A stretch of 5,545 nucleotides of DNA from an uncultured Rhodopirellula sp. (GTDB lineage: Bacteria > Planctomycetota > Planctomycetia > Pirellulales > Pirellulaceae), in the NCBI GenBank assembly GCA_913061385.1, contig CAJXTM010000325.1, forward strand, positions 1 through 5,545. Direction: 5' to 3'. A program made the position numbers and the translations under genes. Shown here piece by piece: positions 1 to 5,545 of this stretch; position 1 is the stretch's first letter, and each line of letters begins with the position of its first letter. The notes under the pieces were generated by a model. The model worked only from the letters and a program-made list of their open reading frames with translations. It was not told the DNA's origin and did no database searches.

Positions 1-48
1 TCTACACGTAAGGAGTCGTCGGCAGCGTCAGATGTGTATAAGAGACAG
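1..48 (+). other. Illumina Nextera i5-side adapter with index (synthetic contamination)
   Basis: This is not genomic sequence. Bases 1-7 (TCTACAC) are the end of the P5 primer. Bases 8-15 (GTAAGGAG) match the Nextera i5 index known as S505/N505. Bases 16-29 (TCGTCGGCAGCGTC) are the Read 1 adapter. Bases 30-48 (AGATGTGTATAAGAGACAG) are the Tn5 mosaic end. Real sequence begins at about base 49. An open frame on the plus strand beginning MCIRDR, and the tail [13 protein letters not shown] on the asnS reading frame, are translations of this adapter and should be discarded. Confidence 0.99.
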
Positions 49-835
49 ACTTCATGTTGTCCGCCAAGTCAAAGAAAGCAGCCTCAGGTTCGACCATCCA
101 GAATTCTGCGAGGTGCCGACTGGTATTGCTGTTTTCAGCTCGAAACGTCGGTCCGAATGTATAGACTCGCCCCAGAGCACATGCGTAAGTCTCTGCTTCA
201 AGTTGTCCACTGACCGTCAGAAACGTAGGCTTGTCAAAAAAGTCATAGGCGTAATTCACTGGACCGCCGCTCTTCGCCAACATCTCCAGGTCCAAGGCAG
301 TAACCCGAAACATCTCACCCGCACCCTCGCAGTCGCTGGCAGTGATGATGGGGGTATTTGTGTAGAAGAATCCATTCTCGTGAAAGAATTGGTGGATCGA
401 CTGACTGATTTGATTCCTGACACGCGTGACCGCGCCAAACGTATTGGTTCGGGGACGCAAATGCGCCCACTCCCGCAGTTTTTCAAATGAATGACGTTTC
501 TTTTGAAGTGGATACGTCTCCGGATCTGCCCAACCGACCACACGCACGGCGGTCGCGTGCATTTCTGTTGCCTGCCCTTTGGCTGGCGACTCCACCAACT
601 CACCTTCGATGACCACACTGCAACCAGCCGTCAGTCGCTGGACATCTGCCGCATAATTATCGAGTTCTCCTGGCACAACGACCTGCAGATTCCCAAAACA
701 GCTCCCATCGTTGATTTCCAGAAAGCTGAACCCACCCTTGCTGTCACGGCGGGTTCGCACCCAACCACGAACTTCGCGATCGGTTCCCACGGACTCAAGC
801 TGCCGGGCAGTGTTGATTGGAATCCATTGGCTCAT
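49..835 (-). CDS. asnS: asparaginyl-tRNA synthetase, 3' truncated by contig end
   Basis: Class II aminoacyl-tRNA synthetase that charges tRNA-Asn with asparagine in the cytoplasm, using ATP. Residues 1-262 are present; the bacterial family is usually about 460-470 residues, so the C-terminal part including motif 3 is missing because the contig ends. Residues about 18-103 form the N-terminal OB-fold anticodon-binding domain ([14 protein letters not shown] near 22-35, NDGSCF at 42-47). The HLRPRT segment is at 125-130. Motif 1 runs through about 139-163, ending in the invariant TP at 161-162. [11 protein letters not shown] at 166-176 and the motif 2 stretch [16 protein letters not shown] at 231-246, followed by EPE, are characteristic of AsnRS; AspRS carries a different motif 2. 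The close match to remembered E. coli AsnS is strong. ATG at 835 is the start: it gives the expected N-terminus and lies 2 bases after the stop of the upstream transporter gene. The frame continues into adapter below base 49; those codons are artefact. Confidence 0.97.
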
Positions 836-837
836 AA

Positions 838-2532
838 CTAAGCAGCCTTCGCTTGTTTTTGCAGGAATGAAACAAATCCGAGTATTAACAGAGCCGCCAA
901 GAACACCAAAGCGACATTACCGATTGGGAAATCGTAACCGATTGGGAAATCGTACATTTTTTTCCCGTACAGGCCCCACCCAGATGCAAACGCTGAGACC
1001 AAAGTCCCAAAGATCATGAATGCGTTCCACACAACACGCTTGGCCCCAGTTGGCATCGCATCACCAAGAACACTCTTCGAGTTCATCAGAAGCAGAAAAG
1101 ACACGTAAGCAATGGGTAGCATCGCTCCACCGATGACCGATGTTGGCACTGCAAGTGCCGGTGCTGCAGCCCCCCAGATGAATGGCCCTGCGACTCCAAC
1201 GGCAGGAATAAAACTCCCGATCCGATGCATTTTTCCTTCCGCAGGTACATTCAACAATTCACAGAAAGCAAAACCATTGATCAGCATAAGGATAATGATC
1301 GTAGACACCGCCATCCCCAGCACACCCACGCCAAACACAGTTTGGGCAACGGTATCCCCGACAAGTGGCTCAAGAGTTGCCGCAAGAGCATTGTTATTGC
1401 GTTTGACCAACATTGCGGCCACTTTCTTATCGGCCTCGGGCAGAGCCTCACGGGCAGCGGATAAATCCACCTTCGCAATCTCAGGATTCTGGTGCTTGAT
1501 CCTAGCATCCACGTATTCGTAGTAAGCCTTGACCTCTGTAGCGGAATCATCGCCGGCCCGCACCTTGGCCATCACATCCTCAGTCTTTCCATGAAACTGA
1601 CTGGCTGCTGCAATCACAACACAACCGGTTGCGAGAACAAAGGGAACAATCAAACCGATGGACAAATCAAAAATCGCCAAACCACGCTGGCGAACCCCCC
1701 AACCTTTACGCAACATCGAATAAGGCAACAGGAAGGTCATGTTGATACCAACGGCGGTTGCAAACGCCGCAATGATCACATCCTTCTGAATACCAGCAAC
1801 CTTTGCGGTCCACCAATCACTGGATGTTCCCGTTTGCTGTATTTGTTCAGCGAGAACTGGCACTGGTTCAAAAAGGAAATTGAGATTCGGAACAAACCCG
1901 GCAAAAATCTGCCCCCAATCAATCGCACCCTTCATACTAAGAGCAAGAACGACCCCAAAGAATGAAAGAACGACAATGCCAACCATTCCTTTCAGTATGA
2001 GTTCAAACGCTTTGATTCCCTTACTGCCCGAGTTGTAGAACCAGACCACGACCGAGGCCACAAGCAAAATACAAACTGCCACGATGAGCTTGCCATTGCC
2101 ATCAGGGTTCCCCAAGGAGGGAACAAGGTTTTGCTGAACGGCAGCCGTCCCCAAAGCAAATTGAGGTAAACACCAAACGATGTTCGCCATCATGGTGGCA
2201 ATCAACCAACCCCACGCGAGAACCGGGCTGATACGTGTCTTGATAGTGTAAAAAGGGCGTTCTCCCGTTGACAACGTGACATAACTGATAGCACTCAACA
2301 TCACGACACCAAGAATCATCGCGACAGGCTGCAACCACATCATCTCGGTACCCATCAACACACCAAGGTACAGTGCCCCGGCAAGTGATCCGCCCCCCAA
2401 GGTAATGGCACCCTGCAGCCACCCCGGTCCTGACAAACGAGTGTAGATCGCAGCTTTGGTGAGCGGTCCAGCAGTTTGCGCTGCGTCCAGCAGAACTTCT
2501 TCACGAGAAGAAGCGGATTGTTCATCATTCAT
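838..2532 (-). CDS. Nramp (SLC11)-family-like membrane transporter with altered metal-site motifs
   Basis: Predicted inner-membrane transporter of 564 residues counted from ATG 2532. The N-terminal 35 or so residues are hydrophilic, followed by about 12 hydrophobic segments (roughly 38-60, 64-86, 102-130, 148-167, 177-202, 250-273, 286-311, 396-420, 439-460, 464-483, 498-523, 537-557). The order and the opening GPGWLQGA (35-42) fit the Nramp LeuT-fold, whose members import Mn2+ or Fe2+ with protons. The two family signature sites differ. Where helix 1 normally has DPGN the protein reads GGGS (46-49), and where helix 6 normally has MPH it reads LPY (269-271). The substrate therefore cannot be assumed to be Mn or Fe. 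A charged segment of about 84 residues (312-395) between helices 7 and 8 is longer than usual. YDFPIG is duplicated at 527-538. An in-frame GTG at 2592 would add 20 residues; ATG 2532 is preferred because the extension is Pro/Ser-rich and comes from a G-tract region, though neither start has a clear ribosome site. It is probably co-transcribed with asnS. Confidence 0.8.
   Translation of the reverse strand: MNDEQSASSREEVLLDAAQTAGPLTKAAIYTRLSGPGWLQGAITLGGGSLAGALYLGVLMGTEMMWLQPVAMILGVVMLSAISYVTLSTGERPFYTIKTRISPVLAWGWLIATMMANIVWCLPQFALGTAAVQQNLVPSLGNPDGNGKLIVAVCILLVASVVVWFYNSGSKGIKAFELILKGMVGIVVLSFFGVVLALSMKGAIDWGQIFAGFVPNLNFLFEPVPVLAEQIQQTGTSSDWWTAKVAGIQKDVIIAAFATAVGINMTFLLPYSMLRKGWGVRQRGLAIFDLSIGLIVPFVLATGCVVIAAASQFHGKTEDVMAKVRAGDDSATEVKAYYEYVDARIKHQNPEIAKVDLSAAREALPEADKKVAAMLVKRNNNALAATLEPLVGDTVAQTVFGVGVLGMAVSTIIILMLINGFAFCELLNVPAEGKMHRIGSFIPAVGVAGPFIWGAAAPALAVPTSVIGGAMLPIAYVSFLLLMNSKSVLGDAMPTGAKRVVWNAFMIFGTLVSAFASGWGLYGKKMYDFPIGYDFPIGNVALVFLAALLILGFVSFLQKQAKAA
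846..850 (-). promoter_or_regulatory. candidate ribosome binding site for asnS
   Basis: GAAGG on the minus strand lies 10 bases before the asnS ATG and is embedded in the last codons of the upstream transporter gene. With the 2-base gap between stop and start, it supports coupled translation of the two genes. The motif is short and could be chance. Confidence 0.4.
919..954. repeat. perfect 18-bp tandem duplication inside the transporter gene
   Basis: Two adjacent identical 18-base copies, 919-936 and 937-954 (unit ACCGATTGGGAAATCGTA on the plus strand). The unit is a multiple of three, so the minus-strand protein simply reads YDFPIG twice, just before the last predicted membrane helix. It could be a recent slippage event or, less likely, an assembly error. 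Confidence 0.97.
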
Positions 2533-2560
2533 GAGGGAACCGTCACGGCTAAGGGAAATA

Positions 2561-2578
2561 GGGGAGGGCAGGGCGGGG
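2561..2578 (+). other. G-quadruplex-forming motif upstream of the transporter start
   Basis: GGGGAGGGCAGGGCGGGG: four G-tracts of at least three with loops of 1, 2 and 1 bases, a canonical and predictably stable pattern. Further GGG tracts lie at 2553-2555 and 2535-2537. The G-rich strand is the template strand for the transporter gene, so the structure would form in DNA; the transcript would be C-rich here. It sits 29-46 bases upstream of ATG 2532. The motif is seen directly; folding and function are inferred. Confidence 0.7.
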
Positions 2579-2615
2579 CAGATAAAATCCACTGCACAGC
2601 ATCTTCGGGACGTGG

Positions 2616-2633
2616 ATGATGATACTGCATCAT
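2616..2633. promoter_or_regulatory. inverted repeat, possible operator for the transporter gene
   Basis: ATGATG (2616-2621) and CATCAT (2628-2633) are perfect inverted arms around a 6-base spacer, about 85-100 bases upstream of ATG 2532. The wider stretch 2615-2634 resembles the GATAAT-GATAAT-ATTATC layout of a Fur-type box only if one inserted base and several mismatches are allowed. A metal-responsive operator would make sense before a metal-type transporter, but the match is weak. Confidence 0.25.
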
Positions 2634-2772
2634 GTGAATGATTGTGGCAAAGGTAGTTGTGACAAACACAGTCAGCTCACTTCTCCAAATTCACAGACTT
2701 AGACGACAACCCGAGGTTCAGACAGCAGCGGGACGTCCAACAACTGATTGCATTGAGCGGCGTCTGGAACGA

Positions 2773-2809
2773 GGGCAGCTTCGTGAACGATCCGTTCGCT
2801 CCACTGCCC
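2773..2809 (-). terminator. two-part hairpin just downstream of trxB, possible terminator
   Basis: GGGCAG (2773-2778) pairs with CTGCCC (2804-2809). Inside it, GAACG (2785-2789) pairs with CGTTC (2793-2797) around a 3-base loop, with a 4-by-4 internal loop or better between the stems. It begins about 20 bases after the trxB stop codon. There is no U-tract after it in the trxB direction, so it is not a classical intrinsic terminator; it may stabilise the 3' end or be chance. Confidence 0.3.
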
Positions 2810-2829
2810 ACGCATCAACGGTGCAAAAC

Positions 2830-3897
2830 TCACTCGCGTTCAGCGAGATAACGCTCTGCATCCAAAGCTGCCATGCAGCCGGTTCCTGCTGAAGTAATCG
2901 CCTGCCGATAATAGTCATCAGCAACATCACCTGCAGCGTATACACCTTCGACACTGGTGTTCGTCCGAAATGGCTTGGACCACTGAATGTATCCTTTTTC
3001 ATTCATCTCAACCGCGTTGTTGAGAAAGGACGTATTCGGTGTGTGGCCAATTGCCACAAACATGCCGCCGACTTCAAGATCTCGCGAGGAATCATCCACG
3101 GTGCTATCGATCCGCAGTCCTGTCACCAGTTTGCCATCTCCCCGTACTTCACCGACGGTGCTATTCCACAACACGGAAATATTTGGGTGACTCAAGGCTC
3201 GGTCCTGCATGACTTTTGATGCCCGCATTTGATCACGGCGAACAATCATATAAATCGTGTCGGCATTGGCGAGGTTCGCCAGATAAGTCGCTTCCTCAAC
3301 TGCAGAGTCGCCACCTCCCACCACGGCAAGTGGTCTGCTGCGGTAAATCGGCAATGCACCATCGCAAACTGCACAAGCACTGACACCTTTGTTCTTGTAT
3401 TCTTCCTCCGAAGGCAGCCCAAGGTAGTTTGCTCGGGCTCCGGTCGCGATAATCACAGTGTGAGTCTGGACAGGCTCTCCGGAGGCAGTTTTCAAGGTAT
3501 GCACATCGCCAGAAAAATCGACGCTTTCGATATCGTCACTGATCACCTGGGTCCCGAAGTTCAATGCTTGCTGCTTCATCAGCTCCATCAGCTCAGTTCC
3601 TTGAACCGCGTAATGAGGCTGACCATCCTTTTCGTGCCCTGCAGGCGCCGGTGGCAAGTTGTAATGTCGGTCTTTCGAGACAGCCGACTCAACGAATGCT
3701 CGCACATTGCCCGCAGGGAAACCTGCGTAGTTTTCGACTTCTGTTGTGAAAGCCAATTGCCCCAATGGAATCATTTCGGGCTTGAAGGTTCCTTCGTAAA
3801 GAATTGGCTGCAGATTAGCTCTCGCTGCATAAATCGCTGCTGACCAACCGGCAGGGCCGCTGCCGATAATTATCGTTTTCGCAATACTGTCCGACAC
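2830..3897 (-). CDS. trxB: thioredoxin reductase (FAD/NADPH-dependent), with extra internal segment
   Basis: Cytoplasmic flavoenzyme that passes electrons from NADPH through FAD and a cysteine pair to thioredoxin. It has 355 residues; the usual length is about 310-325. The FAD-binding GSGPAG is at 12-17; [16 protein letters not shown] at 46-61 is typical of the family. The redox-active CAVC is at 175-178, the NADPH-binding GGGDSA at 194-199, the RR pair that normally contacts the NADPH phosphate at 220-221, and the second FAD motif AAGDV at 321-325, followed by the usual [19 protein letters not shown] ending. The extra length lies at about 64-98, between the NYAGFP loop and the helix [11 protein letters not shown]. 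The start is GTG at 3897: the next methionine (42) would remove the FAD motif, and an in-frame stop lies shortly upstream. GGAG (3908-3911) precedes it by 10 bases. It diverges from the cstA-like gene. No thioredoxin gene is in the window. Confidence 0.96.
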   Translation of the reverse strand: MSDSIAKTIIIGSGPAGWSAAIYAARANLQPILYEGTFKPEMIPLGQLAFTTEVENYAGFPAGNVRAFVESAVSKDRHYNLPPAPAGHEKDGQPHYAVQGTELMELMKQQALNFGTQVISDDIESVDFSGDVHTLKTASGEPVQTHTVIIATGARANYLGLPSEEEYKNKGVSACAVCDGALPIYRSRPLAVVGGGDSAVEEATYLANLANADTIYMIVRRDQMRASKVMQDRALSHPNISVLWNSTVGEVRGDGKLVTGLRIDSTVDDSSRDLEVGGMFVAIGHTPNTSFLNNAVEMNEKGYIQWSKPFRTNTSVEGVYAAGDVADDYYRQAITSAGTGCMAALDAERYLAERE

Positions 3898-4110
3898 TTT
3901 CGCCGTACTCCGTGCAAGGATGGTCTGTTAATCAGTCATTCGGCAGGCCAGTCTCATCTGTCACCTGCAATCGCGTTAGTATAAGGTTCGCTGACGCTTG
4001 CACCACCTCTGGCGATTCCACGAAATTTACTCCTGACCGGCTCTTGGGCTGGCACCGTTTTCCAACATTACTCTCTCCCCACACCCACCCACGCCTCAGG
4101 AAACTACAGA
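3898..4110. promoter_or_regulatory. divergent promoter region between trxB and the cstA-like gene
   Basis: A 213-base gap between two outward-facing starts, which must hold promoters for both genes. The best -10-like sequence for the plus strand is TATAAG (3980-3985), with CTGTCA (3958-3963) 16 bases upstream as a weak -35. On the minus strand the same spot reads TATACT (3983 to 3978), with no good -35 partner. No strong operator palindrome or riboswitch was recognised. A weak AGGA (4098-4101) lies 9 bases before the cstA-like ATG. Confidence 0.45.
3908..3911 (-). promoter_or_regulatory. ribosome binding site supporting the GTG start of trxB
   Basis: GGAG on the minus strand, 10 bases before GTG 3897. 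It favours this non-ATG start, which is also required to keep the FAD-binding motif. Confidence 0.5.
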
Positions 4111-5511
4111 ATGACCACCTTGTTGATCGCTCTCGGGGCGATGGTTGGATACGTTATTGCCTACCACACCTATGGTCGCTGGCTGGCTCGCAAGATTTTT
4201 TCGTTGAATCCGGCTGCTTCTGTGCCGAGCATCGAACTGAATGACGACCGTGATTTCGTCCCAACCGATAAATCGGTGCTGTTCGGGCACCATTTCACAT
4301 CCATTGCCGGCACCGGGCCGATTGTCGGTCCCGCCATCGCCGTGATGTGGGGCTGGCTTCCCGCTCTTGTTTGGGTTTTGTTGGGATCGATTCTCGTCGG
4401 TGCAGTTCACGACTTTGGGTCTCTGGTCGTATCCATGCGAAGCCAAGGCCAAACCGTTGGCGATGTCGCGGGTCGAGTTCTCAACAAACGGGTCCGGGTG
4501 CTGTTTCTGCTAGTGCTGTTCATGGCTCTGACCATAGTCTTGGCAATTTTCGGTCTTGTGATTGCCTCCGTTTTCAAACAATACCCATCAGCTATCTTTC
4601 CATGCTTGGTGCAAGTCCCGATTGCTCTCGCCATTGGTATGTGGTTACACAACCGCAACGTCAATCTGCTGCTCCCTTCGCTACTTGCGTTAGCGATGAT
4701 GTACATCACCCTCATTTTTGGTAACACAGGCGTCCTTGCGACGATCAATCAAACGATGGCGTCGTGGTCCATCATCACATGGGTGGTCATTCTATTAGCG
4801 TATTCGTATTTCGCTTCCGTCCTACCAGTGTGGTCATTGCTGCAACCACGCGACTACATCAACTCGCTTCAACTAATCACTGCTCTGGGGCTCGTTGTTC
4901 TGGGGCTGTTTGTCGCCGGATTGTTTGGCGGTGCCGCCCACGAAGGCGGCGAGAGAATACCGTTGGAGATCAGTGCTCCTATGATTCGAGCCAACCCCAT
5001 TGGTGCCCCCTCTGTCATTCCGTTTCTCTTTATCACCATTGCCTGCGGTGCGTGCAGTGGTTTTCATTGCTTGGTTTCTTCGGGCACCAGCAGCAAACAA
5101 ATCAAATGCGAAACAGACGCACAGTTCGTTGGTTATGGATCGATGCTGACCGAGGGTTTTCTTGCCACCTTGGTAATTTTAGCCTGCGTCGCTGGCTTGG
5201 GACTTGGAACCGAGAACTCGTCCGGGGAATGGGTGACCGGCGAAGCTGCGTACATGGCACGCTACGCTTCCTGGGACTCAGCCGCGGGGCTTGGCGCTAA
5301 GGTCGCAGCGTTCGTGGATGGCTCATCTAATTTCCTGCAGGCGATGGCGATACCATCGGGAATTGCAGTCGCAATGATGGGAGTACTGGTGGCTTCATTT
5401 GCTGGCACAACTCTCGATACTGCCTGCCGTTTGCAACGTTATGTCATTCAGGAGCTTGCAGGAACCCTTTGTGGCAAATCATCAAACGAGTCGAACCGTG
5501 GCCTGTCCATG
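4111..5511 (+). CDS. cstA: CstA-family carbon starvation transporter, 3' truncated by contig end
   Basis: Multi-helix inner-membrane protein of the CstA/BtsT family, whose characterised E. coli members take up pyruvate and have been linked to peptide use in carbon starvation. There are 467 genuine codons; E. coli CstA is about 700 residues, so the C-terminal part is missing. Family hallmarks are in order: HTYGRWLARKIF (19-30), GHHFTSIAGTGPIVGPAIA (59-77) followed by WGWLPALVW, AVHDFGSL (98-105), the QPRDYIN segment (245-251), GACSGFHCLVSSGTSSKQ (313-330), GYGSMLTEGF (341-350), and TTLDTACRLQRYVIQEL (433-449). About ten hydrophobic stretches are visible. ATG 4111 gives the expected N-terminus directly at the first membrane helix. 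The last six codons before the apparent TGA at 5530-5532 (LSLIHI) are adapter, so that stop is false. Symbol by family; whether it acts on pyruvate, another acid or peptides cannot be told from sequence. Confidence 0.92.
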
Positions 5512-5545
5512 CTGTCTCTTATACACATCTGACGCTGCCGACGAC
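5512..5545 (-). other. Illumina Nextera Read 1 adapter, reverse complement (synthetic contamination)
   Basis: Bases 5512-5530 (CTGTCTCTTATACACATCT) are the reverse complement of the Tn5 mosaic end. Bases 5531-5544 (GACGCTGCCGACGA) are the Read 1 adapter, and 5545 (C) fits the first base of the same index as at the left end. Genomic sequence ends at about 5511. Confidence 0.99.

Larger units (their letters stand above)
2533..2829. other. intergenic region between trxB and the transporter gene
   Basis: About 297 bases without a convincing gene. It contains, from the trxB side, a two-part hairpin (2773-2809), an imperfect -35-like TTGTCA on the minus strand (2665 to 2660), an inverted repeat (2616-2633) and a run of G-tracts on the plus strand (2561-2578). 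An 84-codon plus-strand open frame running from here into trxB shows no recognisable motif. The stretch most likely holds the end of the trxB transcript and the promoter and leader of the transporter-asnS unit. Confidence 0.6.

Noticed and set aside
32..490. 152-codon plus-strand open frame starting MCIRDR
   Set aside because: Its start lies in adapter and the rest is antisense to asnS, which matches a known family strongly.
491..841. 116-codon plus-strand open frame
   Set aside because: Entirely antisense to the N-terminal part of asnS; no recognisable motif.
2533..2592. 20-residue N-terminal extension of the transporter from GTG 2592
   Set aside because: No ribosome site, and the extension is a Pro/Ser-rich translation of the G-quadruplex region; ATG 2532 is the more plausible start, although not proven.
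2638..2892. 84-codon plus-strand open frame across the intergenic region into trxB
   Set aside because: Low-complexity Arg/Thr/Ser composition, no motif or ribosome site, and it runs antisense into trxB.
3229..3843. 204-codon plus-strand open frame
   Set aside because: Antisense shadow of trxB, whose cofactor motifs on the minus strand are unambiguous.
1..5545. Terminal inverted repeats suggesting a transposon or linear element
   Set aside because: The repeats are exact Nextera adapter sequence, including the Tn5 mosaic end used in library preparation.

Overview
The window is a short assembled contig, most likely bacterial and chromosomal, carrying four protein genes. Both ends are synthetic Illumina Nextera adapter, not biology: bases 1-48 (with a sample index) and 5512-5545. 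The genomic insert is therefore about 49-5511, and the two outermost genes are cut by the contig ends. Gene content and style suggest a planctomycete, possibly Pirellulaceae/Rhodopirellula-like: moderate GC, weak or missing Shine-Dalgarno sequences, an unusual Nramp-like transporter and a lengthened thioredoxin reductase. This placement is inferred from general familiarity and was not tested by any search.

Layout. On the minus strand, read right to left: trxB (thioredoxin reductase, GTG start at 3897, stop at 2830); a roughly 300-base intergenic stretch with a possible terminator hairpin, a dyad operator candidate and a strong G-quadruplex motif; an Nramp-family-like metal transporter (ATG 2532 to 838); then, after only 2 bases, asnS (asparaginyl-tRNA synthetase, from 835, truncated by the left end after 262 codons). 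On the plus strand, diverging from trxB across a 213-base gap, is a CstA-family carbon starvation/pyruvate-type transporter (from 4111, truncated by the right end after 467 codons).

How the genes relate. The transporter and asnS look like a translationally coupled pair. trxB is probably a separate unit with its own promoter in the divergent region shared with cstA. There is no obvious single pathway: the genes cover translation, thiol redox, metal transport and carbon uptake.

No CRISPR array, insertion sequence, phage or toxin system was seen, and I do not see a wholly new system. The points most worth following are the transporter, whose two metal-binding motifs are replaced and which has a long extra loop; its G-quadruplex leader; an exact 18-bp in-frame duplication; and the extra segment in TrxB.
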